From the NCBI GenBank assembly GCA_900769285.1, contig CAAGGB010000142.1, positions 1 through 7,987 on the forward strand: a DNA stretch of 7,987 nucleotides. The letters are read 5' to 3'. A program made the translations under genes and the position numbers. This document shows positions 1 through 5,850 of this stretch, in pieces; the first letter of the stretch is position 1, and each line of letters begins with the position of its first letter. The stretch is from Victivallales bacterium (GTDB taxonomy: Bacteria; Verrucomicrobiota; Lentisphaeria; Oligosphaerales; Oligosphaeraceae). Below the pieces are notes generated by a model that ran no database searches, was not told the origin of the DNA, and saw nothing but the letters and a program-made list of their open reading frames with translations.

Positions 1-60
1 CCACAGGGCAACCGGGAATTCCTCGCCGTCTTCACCATCAGCAAAGAACCCTCACCATAG
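1..60 (+). CDS. C-terminal end of a TlyA-like rRNA 2'-O-methyltransferase (partial)
   Basis: An open frame runs in from the left edge and stops at TAG 58-60, giving 19 residues that begin PQGNREFLAVFTISK. The Gly-Asn-x-Glu-Phe-Leu core matches the conserved C-terminus of TlyA/YqxC proteins, which typically end near GPxGNxEFL plus a short tail. These proteins combine an S4 RNA-binding domain with an FtsJ-type SAM-dependent methyltransferase and modify rRNA ribose 2'-OH groups. Only this tail is visible, so catalytic residues cannot be checked. The next gene starts 23 bases after the stop, close enough for co-transcription. The assignment rests on one short motif and could be wrong; the coding nature of the frame is more likely than the family name. 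Confidence 0.45.
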   Translation, partial: PQGNREFLAVFTISKEPSP

Positions 61-83
61 ACCCCCACGCAGAGGCGCCCCCC

Positions 84-2147
84 ATGACCCCACGCATCAA
101 CGACTTGCTCGCCTACACCTTCGACAAGCGCCACCACGCCCTCCGCCGCGACCACGACTGGAAGCCACTCCTCGACAGCTTCGTCGCCCGCGGGCTCTCG
201 CCCGCCCGCCGCGCCGCCGAAGGCCTGCGCGAGATGCTCGCCGCCGAACAGCCCGCGTTCCTCCCCGGCGAGCGCATCGCCTTCGTCCGCACCATCCGCC
301 AAATCCCCGACCTCTGGACCGAGGACGAGATGACTGAGAAGCGCAAGCACGCCTTCTATGCCGAGAAGGGCGTCGTCTTCAACATCACCCCCAACTACTA
401 CGACACTATCCGCACCGGACTGGCCGCCACCGCCGAACAGCTCACCAACCGACTCCAGCAGGCCATCGCCGACCACGACGACGAGGGACGCGAATTCCTC
501 GAGACCGCACTCTCCGGCGTCCAGGCCGTCCGTGACCTCGCCCGACGCTACCGCGAGGAGGCCGAGCGACAGGGGCTCGCCGACATCGCCGAAACCCTCG
601 CCGTCGTCCCCGAACAGCCCGCACAGACCCTCCGCCAGGCCCTCCAGTTCCTCCGCATCCTCCACTACGCCCTCTGGTGCGAGGGCGAGTACCACAACGG
701 ACTCGGACGCTTCGACCTCCACCTCTACCCCTACCTCCAGGCCGACCTCGACGCCGGCAGACTCAACGAGGAGCAGGCACTCGAGCTCGTCGAGGAATTC
801 TTCATCGCCTGCAACCGCGACAGCGACCTCTACATCGGCGTCCAGCAGGGCGACAACGGCCAGAGCCTCGTTCTCGGCGGCGTCGACCGACAGGGCAACC
901 CCGTCCTCAACACCCTCACCCACCTCGCCCTCACCGCCTCCCGAGAACTCAAGGTCATTGACCCCAAAATCAACCTCCGCATCACCCCCAGAACCTCCAT
1001 CGAGCTCCTCACCGAAGCCTCCGAGCTCACCGCCGTCGGACTCGGCTTCCCACAGTACTCCAACGACGACGTCGTCATCCCCGCCCTCGTCAACTACGGC
1101 TACGACCTCGAGGACGCCCGCGACTACACCGTCGCCGCCTGCTGGGAATTCATCGTCCCCGGACTCGGCATGGACATCGACAACATCACCGGCATCTCCC
1201 TCCCCGACGCCGTCAACACCGTCATGCACCAGACCCAGCCCGACGCCTTCGACACCCTCATGACCCACGTCGCCGACGAGCTCCGACACCGCGCCGACGA
1301 CATCCACGCCATGCTCCACACCGTCGACATGCTCCCCGGCCCCTTCGTCTCCACCCTCTGCGACGGCTGCATCGACCGCGCCCGAGACATCAGCCGCGGC
1401 GGCAAGTACAACAACTTCGGCATCCACTGCACCGGACTCGCCACCGCCGTCGACTCCCTCATGGCCATCCGGCACTTCGTCTACGACGACCACAAGCTCA
1501 CGCTCGCACAGCTCGCCGACGCCGTCGACCACAACTTCGACGGACAGCCCGAGCTCCTCGCCGAGGCGCGCTTCGGCGTCCCCAAGATGGGCAACGACAT
1601 CGATGTCGTCGACGACATCGCCGTCCGCCTCCTCGCCGCCTGCGCCGACGCCCTCAAGGGCCGCCGCAACGCCCGCGGCGGCATCTACCGCGCCGGCACC
1701 GGCTCCGCCATGTACTACATCTGGCACGCCAACGAGCTCTCCGCCTCCGCCGACGGACGCATCAACCACCAGCCCTTCCCCGCCAACTACGCCCCCTCCC
1801 TCAACGTCCGCGTCAACGGCCCCATCTCCGTCGTCAAGTCCTTCACCAAACCCGACCTCTCCAAGGTCTGCAACGGCGGCCCACTCACCATCGAAATCCA
1901 CGACTCCATGTTCCGCGAGCCCGACGGCACCCGCAAGCTCGCACAGGTCGTCCAGTACTTCGCCCAGTGCGGCGGACACCAGCTCCAGCTCAACGCCGTC
2001 AACCGCGACCAGCTCCTCGACGCCCAGAAGCATCCCGAGAAGCACCGCCACCTCATCGTCCGCGTCTGGGGATGGTCCGGTTACTTCATCGAACTCGACA
2101 AGCCCTACCAGGACCAGATCATCAAGCGCGTCGAAATGACCCTCTGA
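84..2147 (+). CDS. Glycyl radical enzyme of the pyruvate formate-lyase/diol dehydratase superfamily, substrate unknown
   Basis: This is a 687-residue protein with the PFL-like domain over most of its length and the glycine-radical domain at the C-terminus. The active-site motif reads AACWEF, placing the thiyl cysteine at Cys353 and the acid at Glu355. That Cys-x-Glu arrangement is typical of dehydratase, decarboxylase and C-S/C-N lyase members, not of true pyruvate formate-lyase, which has Cys-Cys. The radical loop reads RVWGWSGYF, with Gly663 as the likely radical site, followed by a typical tail (LDKPYQDQIIKR). Other family-like segments are RHFVYDD (463-469), KMGND (501-505) and a block around 570-610. 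At 687 residues it is shorter than the usual 780-850. The start is supported by AGAGG at 71-75, 8 bases before ATG. The enzyme needs a radical-SAM activase, and none is encoded in this window. The substrate cannot be inferred from context. The superfamily call is firm; any specific function would be a guess. Confidence 0.9.
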   Translation: MTPRINDLLAYTFDKRHHALRRDHDWKPLLDSFVARGLSPARRAAEGLREMLAAEQPAFLPGERIAFVRTIRQIPDLWTEDEMTEKRKHAFYAEKGVVFNITPNYYDTIRTGLAATAEQLTNRLQQAIADHDDEGREFLETALSGVQAVRDLARRYREEAERQGLADIAETLAVVPEQPAQTLRQALQFLRILHYALWCEGEYHNGLGRFDLHLYPYLQADLDAGRLNEEQALELVEEFFIACNRDSDLYIGVQQGDNGQSLVLGGVDRQGNPVLNTLTHLALTASRELKVIDPKINLRITPRTSIELLTEASELTAVGLGFPQYSNDDVVIPALVNYGYDLEDARDYTVAACWEFIVPGLGMDIDNITGISLPDAVNTVMHQTQPDAFDTLMTHVADELRHRADDIHAMLHTVDMLPGPFVSTLCDGCIDRARDISRGGKYNNFGIHCTGLATAVDSLMAIRHFVYDDHKLTLAQLADAVDHNFDGQPELLAEARFGVPKMGNDIDVVDDIAVRLLAACADALKGRRNARGGIYRAGTGSAMYYIWHANELSASADGRINHQPFPANYAPSLNVRVNGPISVVKSFTKPDLSKVCNGGPLTIEIHDSMFREPDGTRKLAQVVQYFAQCGGHQLQLNAVNRDQLLDAQKHPEKHRHLIVRVWGWSGYFIELDKPYQDQIIKRVEMTL

Positions 2148-2165
2148 TTCCCCCCCCGCACACGC

Positions 2166-2198
2166 CGTGGCGGACGGCGCACCCACCCGCCCGCCACG
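2166..2198 (+). other. GC-rich hairpin between the glycyl radical enzyme and tsaC
   Basis: CGTGGCGG at 2166-2173 pairs perfectly with CCGCCACG at 2191-2198 around a 17-base loop. No T tract follows, so it is not a standard intrinsic terminator. It may slow transcription or protect an mRNA end, but in such C- and G-rich sequence an 8-base stem could arise by chance. Confidence 0.3.
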
Positions 2199-2229
2199 CC
2201 TCCTCCCCCCACGCCACCCATCCGCCCCC

Positions 2230-2865
2230 ATGCTGACGCTCAACGCCCAACAGCCGGACGCGCCCGCCGCCGCCGCCGCCATCCTCCGCGACGGCGGCGT
2301 CATCGCCGCCCCCACCGAAACCGTCTACGGACTCATGGCCCGCTGGAGCGACCCGCGCGCCCGCGAGACCATCTACCGCCTCAAGCGCCGACCCGCCGAC
2401 CGACGGCTCCAGATGCTCGCCGCCTCCCTCGACGACCTCGACGCCTGCCACCTCACCCTCCGCCGACGCCACGACGCCGACGCCATCGCCGCCCGCTTCT
2501 GGCCAGGCCCACTCACCCTCGTCGCCGAAACCGCCGACGGCGACACCGTCGGCATCCGCATCCCCAGCCACCCCTTCGTCCTCAACCTCATCCGCGCACT
2601 CGGCGAACCCCTCGCCGCCACCAGCGCCAACCTCTCCGGACGGCCTCCCGCCAGCACCCCCCTCGCCGCCGTCGCCAACCTCGACGGACAGCCCGACGCC
2701 CTCGTCGACGGCGGACTCGCCACCGTCACCCACGGCGCCGCCTCCACCGTCGCCTCCATCGCCGGCGACACCCTCGCCATCCTCCGCGAAGGCCCCATCT
2801 CCCGACAGCAGCTCCAGAAGGCCCTCGACGACGCCCGACGACTCCGCACCGCTCCCCTGACATGA
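2230..2865 (+). CDS. tsaC: Threonylcarbamoyl-AMP synthase (short TsaC/YrdC form)
   Basis: This 211-residue protein is a YrdC/Sua5-fold enzyme. The family makes threonylcarbamoyl-AMP from threonine, bicarbonate and ATP, the first step of the tRNA t6A37 modification in the cytoplasm. Visible motifs in order are PTETVYGL (28-35), a basic KRRP (52-55), PGPLT (92-96), RIPSHP (110-115), TSANLSG (131-137) and ILREG (184-188). It ends after the YrdC domain, so it lacks the extra C-terminal domain of full-length Sua5. The usual xNPL after the Lys-Arg-Pro loop is replaced by RRL, a mild divergence. ATG 2230 is preferred over an upstream GTG at 2167, because the extra 21 residues are Pro/Arg-rich and the family normally begins just before this point. 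No clear Shine-Dalgarno is seen for either start. The stop overlaps the next start (ATGA), implying translational coupling. Confidence 0.88.
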   Translation: MLTLNAQQPDAPAAAAAILRDGGVIAAPTETVYGLMARWSDPRARETIYRLKRRPADRRLQMLAASLDDLDACHLTLRRRHDADAIAARFWPGPLTLVAETADGDTVGIRIPSHPFVLNLIRALGEPLAATSANLSGRPPASTPLAAVANLDGQPDALVDGGLATVTHGAASTVASIAGDTLAILREGPISRQQLQKALDDARRLRTAPLT

Positions 2866-3437
2866 ACTGCCCCTTCTGCCGACACGCCTCCGACAGCACC
2901 GCGCCCTTCTGCCCACGCTGCGGCGCCCTCATCCCCACGCCCAAGCAGGACGGCGACGGCGACGGCGGCGGCTGGCACAACGTCCCCCTCCAGGACGCCT
3001 TCACCCCCGAGCCGCCCCTCCGCCCACCACGGCGCTTCCCTGTCGCCGCCATGCTCCTCCTCGCCTGCATCACCGCCACCGTCTTCGGCGTCGTCGCCAT
3101 CCTCCGCAACCTCGACACCCTCCCACGCGAATTCCCCGACCAGCAGCGCTTCCGCGACGTCGCCTGGAAACTCCTCGTACCCTTCTTCAACCTCTTCTGG
3201 GCCTACCTCGCCTGGCTCGAGCTCTCCGACCGCCTCGAACGCGAGCTCGCCCGCCGCGGACACCCGCGACGACTCCCCCGCCGCCTCCTCACCGCCACCT
3301 TCCTCCTCCTCCCCGTCCCCTTCCTCGACCTCGCCGCGCTCCTCCTCATCCCCATCCTCGCCGCCTGGTTCCAGAGCGCCGTCAACCAGCTCGCCGACAT
3401 CACCCCCACGTCGCCCCCACAACCTGCCAGAACATGA
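2862..3437 (+). CDS. Zinc-ribbon membrane protein of unknown function
   Basis: This 191-residue protein is not assigned to a characterised family. Residues 3-20 form a four-cysteine zinc ribbon, with CPFC at 3-6 and CPRC at 17-20. A Gly/Asp-rich and then Pro-rich linker follows to about residue 58. Hydrophobic segments at about 60-81, 104-121 and 142-170 predict three membrane spans, the last long enough to be a hairpin. Between spans 2 and 3 lies a strongly charged Arg/Glu-rich stretch (122-141). The VPFFNLFW motif in span 2 recalls small membrane proteins that carry an N-terminal zinc ribbon or GYF-like domain in other bacteria, but that resemblance does not give a function. Its ATG overlaps the tsaC stop by 4 bases, so it is probably translated by coupling. 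It ends 29 bases before the -35 box of the oad promoter. A real gene is likely; its role is unknown. Confidence 0.8.
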   Translation: MNCPFCRHASDSTAPFCPRCGALIPTPKQDGDGDGGGWHNVPLQDAFTPEPPLRPPRRFPVAAMLLLACITATVFGVVAILRNLDTLPREFPDQQRFRDVAWKLLVPFFNLFWAYLAWLELSDRLERELARRGHPRRLPRRLLTATFLLLPVPFLDLAALLLIPILAAWFQSAVNQLADITPTSPPQPART

Positions 3438-3466
3438 CAGGACGCGACTTTCACGGTCGTTTTCCG

Positions 3467-3494
3467 TTGAATTTCCCCTTTTTGGGATTATATT
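3467..3494 (+). promoter_or_regulatory. Sigma-70-type promoter for the oadGAB operon
   Basis: A -35 box TTGAAT (3467-3472, 4 of 6 to consensus) and a -10 box TATATT (3489-3494, 5 of 6) are separated by 16 bases. They lie in an AT-rich island that contrasts sharply with the GC-rich coding DNA on both sides. The predicted transcription start is near 3500-3503, giving a leader of about 65 bases before oadG. The spacer contains a small inverted repeat (TCCC 3474-3477, GGGA 3484-3487), which could bind a regulator but is short. Just upstream, a 4-base-pair CGAC/GTCG stem followed by TTTT (3445-3463) might be a weak end signal for the preceding genes. Confidence 0.65.
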
Positions 3495-3566
3495 CACCCA
3501 TACACTTTACCTTCACCTGTCAGGCGTCAAGCGTACACCTCACCCCAAACCCCACAAGGAACAAGC

Positions 3567-3794
3567 ATGTACGAAAGTAGCTTAATCCTCCTCGTCATGG
3601 GTATGGGAACCACCTTCGTGTTCCTGTACATCCTCATCCTGTGCACCAAGCTGAGCAGCCGCTTCGTCCCCAAACTGGCTCACTTCATCCCCGAGCCCGA
3701 GGTGAAGAAGCCGAAGCCCGCCGCCAAGCCCGCCGCCGATGACGAGGCCATCGTCGCCGCCATCGCCGCCGCCATGGTCAAGGCCAACGCCTGA
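3567..3794 (+). CDS. oadG: Sodium-pumping decarboxylase gamma subunit (OadG)
   Basis: This 75-residue protein has one membrane span at about 5-27, a short basic region, a Pro/Lys/Ala-rich linker (46-57) and an Ala-rich helical tail beginning DDEAIVAAI. That layout is typical of OadG, whose N-terminus anchors in the membrane beside OadB and whose C-terminus holds OadA, stabilising the complex. Length and position directly before oadA agree with the common G-A-B order. AAGGA at 3556-3560, 6 bases before ATG, supports the start. It is the first gene after the promoter at 3467-3494, and the gap to oadA is 73 bases. OadG sequences diverge strongly, so the call depends on architecture and context together. 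Confidence 0.88.
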   Translation: MYESSLILLVMGMGTTFVFLYILILCTKLSSRFVPKLAHFIPEPEVKKPKPAAKPAADDEAIVAAIAAAMVKANA

Positions 3795-3867
3795 CGCATC
3801 CGTCACCCTGCCCCAAGCCAACTCACTCCACCCATATCCCCCATCTCACCCCCAGGAGCATTGACAA

Positions 3868-5691
3868 ATGAAGAAAATCCGTTTCATGGACACCTCCTTC
3901 CGTGATGGCTTCCAGTCCGTCATCGGCGCCCGCGTGGTCACCGCAGACTTCCTGCCCGCCATCGAGGCGGCCGTCGAGGCTGGCTTCACCCACCTCGAGG
4001 TCGGCGGCGGCGCCCGCTTCCAGTCGCCCTTCTTCTACTGCGGCGAAAACGCCTTCGACTCCATGGACACCATCCGCAAGACCGTCGGCCCCGACGTCAA
4101 CCTCCAGACACTCGCCCGCGGTGTCAACGTCGTCGGACTCTCCTCTCAGTCCAGCGACATCATCGACCTCCATGCCAAGATGTTCAAGAAGCACGGCATG
4201 ACCACCATCCGCAACTTCGACGCCCTCAACGACATCCGCAACATCGAGTTCTCCGGCAAGTGCATCCATGACGCCGGCCTCAAGCACCAGACCACCATCA
4301 CCATGATGGGCCTCCCCCCAAACATGAACACCGAGGCCCACACCGCCAAGTTCTACTGCCGCATCCTCTCCCAGATCCTCGAGTCCGGCATGCCCTTCGA
4401 CTCCCTCTGCTTCAAGGACGCCTCCGGCACCACCCCGCCCCACATCATCCGTGAGACCATCCGCCAGGCCCGGCAGATGCTCGACGCCGCCGGCAAGAAG
4501 GACTGCCCCATCGAGATGCACACCCACGACACCGCCGACATGTCCGTCGCCTGCTACATGGCAGCCATCGAGGGCGGCGCCGAAATCATCGACCTCTCCA
4601 TGCAGCCCATGTCCGGCGGCACCGGACAGCCCGACATCCTCACCATGTGGCACGCCTTCAAGGGCACCGAGTACACCCTCGACATCGACGTCGAGAAGAT
4701 CCTCAAGGTCGAGGAGATCTTCAAGAAGTGCATGGAGAAGTACATGCTCCCGCCCGAGGCCAAGACCACCAACCCCCTCATCACCCTCTGCCCCCTCCCC
4801 GGCGGAGCCCTCACCGCCAACACCCAGATGATGCGCGACAACAACTGCCTCGACAAATTCCCCGAGGTCGTCGCCGCCATGCGCGAGGTCGTCGAGAAGG
4901 GCGGCTTCGGAACCTCCGTCACCCCCGTCTCACAGTTCTACTTCCAGCAGGCCTTCGCCAACGTCATGCAGGGCCCCTGGAAGAAGATCACCCCCGGATA
5001 CGGCAAGATGGTCCTCGGCTACTTCGGCAAGACCCCCGCCGCACCCGACCCCGAGGTCGTCAAGATCGCCGCCGAGCAGCTCAAGCTCGAACCCACCACC
5101 GAGAACCCCCGCGACCTCAACGACAAGAACCCCAAGCTCGGACGCGCACACGCCGAGCAGGTCCTCCGCGAGAACAACCTCCCCATCACCGACGAGAACG
5201 TCATGATCATCGCCACCTGCGATGAGGCCGCCGACCCCAAGGGTCTCAAGTTCCTCAAGGGCGAACGCCCCATGGGCGTCCGCTACGCCGAGAAGGCCGC
5301 CGCCAAGAAGACCGCCGCCGCCGCCAAGGGTGGCGTCTACACCGTCAAGGTCAACGGCAAGGACTACGTCGTCGACGTCAAGGCCGACTCCGTCTCCGTC
5401 AACGGCAAGCCCTATAGCGTCTCCCTCACCGAAGGCGCCGCCGCGCCCGCCGCAGCCCCCGCCGCCGGCGCCAAGGCCGGCTCCGTCGAGGTCACCTCGC
5501 CCATGCCCGGCAAGGTCCTCAACGTCGACGCCGCTGTCGGACAGGCCGTCAAGAAGGGCGACACCATCATCACCATCGAGGCCATGAAGATGGAGCAGCA
5601 GATCACCGCCCCGCAGGACGGCATCATCGCCTCCATCGAGGTCGCCGCCGGCGATGTCCTCGAGTCCGGACAGGTCGTCGCCACCATGTGA
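3868..5691 (+). CDS. oadA: Oxaloacetate decarboxylase alpha subunit (carboxyltransferase plus biotin carrier)
   Basis: This 607-residue protein transfers the carboxyl group of a 2-oxo-diacid, most likely oxaloacetate, onto its own biotin, releasing pyruvate. Residues 1-275 form the carboxyltransferase barrel: Asp13 in RDGFQS, Lys183 in FKDASG (the lysine that is carbamylated in relatives), and His218 and His220 in MHTHDT are the expected metal site. Residues 290-470 fit the conserved PYC/OadA domain. An Ala/Lys-rich linker (475-490), a YTVKVNGK strand region (491-520) and another Ala/Pro-rich linker lead to the biotinyl domain (538-607), with biotin on Lys574 in EAMKM. The canonical RDAHQS is changed to RDGFQS. 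AGGAG at 3854-3858 lies 9 bases before ATG. A methylmalonyl-CoA or glutaconyl-CoA role is unlikely, since those alpha subunits use a different CoA-carboxyltransferase fold. Transcarboxylase 5S-like use is possible but less likely beside oadB and oadG. Confidence 0.92.
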   Translation: MKKIRFMDTSFRDGFQSVIGARVVTADFLPAIEAAVEAGFTHLEVGGGARFQSPFFYCGENAFDSMDTIRKTVGPDVNLQTLARGVNVVGLSSQSSDIIDLHAKMFKKHGMTTIRNFDALNDIRNIEFSGKCIHDAGLKHQTTITMMGLPPNMNTEAHTAKFYCRILSQILESGMPFDSLCFKDASGTTPPHIIRETIRQARQMLDAAGKKDCPIEMHTHDTADMSVACYMAAIEGGAEIIDLSMQPMSGGTGQPDILTMWHAFKGTEYTLDIDVEKILKVEEIFKKCMEKYMLPPEAKTTNPLITLCPLPGGALTANTQMMRDNNCLDKFPEVVAAMREVVEKGGFGTSVTPVSQFYFQQAFANVMQGPWKKITPGYGKMVLGYFGKTPAAPDPEVVKIAAEQLKLEPTTENPRDLNDKNPKLGRAHAEQVLRENNLPITDENVMIIATCDEAADPKGLKFLKGERPMGVRYAEKAAAKKTAAAAKGGVYTVKVNGKDYVVDVKADSVSVNGKPYSVSLTEGAAAPAAAPAAGAKAGSVEVTSPMPGKVLNVDAAVGQAVKKGDTIITIEAMKMEQQITAPQDGIIASIEVAAGDVLESGQVVATM

Positions 5692-5709
5692 TGAGTGAGA
5701 CGCCGCCCC

Positions 5710-5722
5710 CGGGCCAAGCCCG
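5710..5722 (+). other. Small hairpin in the oadA-oadB spacer
   Basis: CGGGC (5710-5714) pairs with GCCCG (5718-5722) around a 3-base loop, 18 bases after the oadA stop. There is no T tract. The 159-base spacer (5692-5850) shows no promoter I can support. The element might tune relative oadB expression or mark an RNA processing site, but it is short and in GC-rich sequence. Confidence 0.25.
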
Positions 5723-5835
5723 CGCGCTCCCCCGGACGGACAGGCCACACACCCTCTTCGCCTGACCGCCCGGAACGCCCACAGCCTGGCCCACGCGACT
5801 GCCACACACACATCCCTCCTGTATCCAACACCTTT

Positions 5836-5840
5836 GGGAG
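5836..5840 (+). promoter_or_regulatory. Ribosome binding site that fixes the long oadB start
   Basis: GGGAG lies 10 bases before ATG 5851, in a locally A-rich leader (ATAAGCAAAA). The only alternative start close to where ordinary OadB proteins begin, ATG at 6406 (Met186), has no comparable purine-rich site. This supports translation of the N-terminal extension. Confidence 0.75.
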
Positions 5841-5850
5841 ATAAGCAAAA

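Noticed and set aside
358..1263. A 301-codon plus-strand frame inside the glycyl radical enzyme gene
   Set aside because: Its product is almost entirely Ser, Pro and Thr, the signature of a shifted reading of GCC/ACC/TCC-rich coding sequence. The enzyme frame explains the region.
2167..2229. GTG start 21 codons upstream for tsaC
   Set aside because: The added residues are Pro/Arg-rich, do not resemble a YrdC N-terminus, and overlap the GC-rich hairpin. ATG 2230 gives the normal family start.
3445..3463. Possible terminator after the zinc-ribbon gene (CGAC/GTCG stem then TTTT)
   Set aside because: The stem is only 4 base pairs with a 7-base loop, too weak to call beside the strong terminator seen at 7658-7692.
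3435..3522. Inverted heptamers TGACAGG (3435-3441) and CCTGTCA (3516-3522) bracketing the oad promoter
   Set aside because: A 7-base match in a region of this size is likely by chance, and the first copy overlaps the stop codon of the upstream gene. It would need conservation in relatives to be called an operator.
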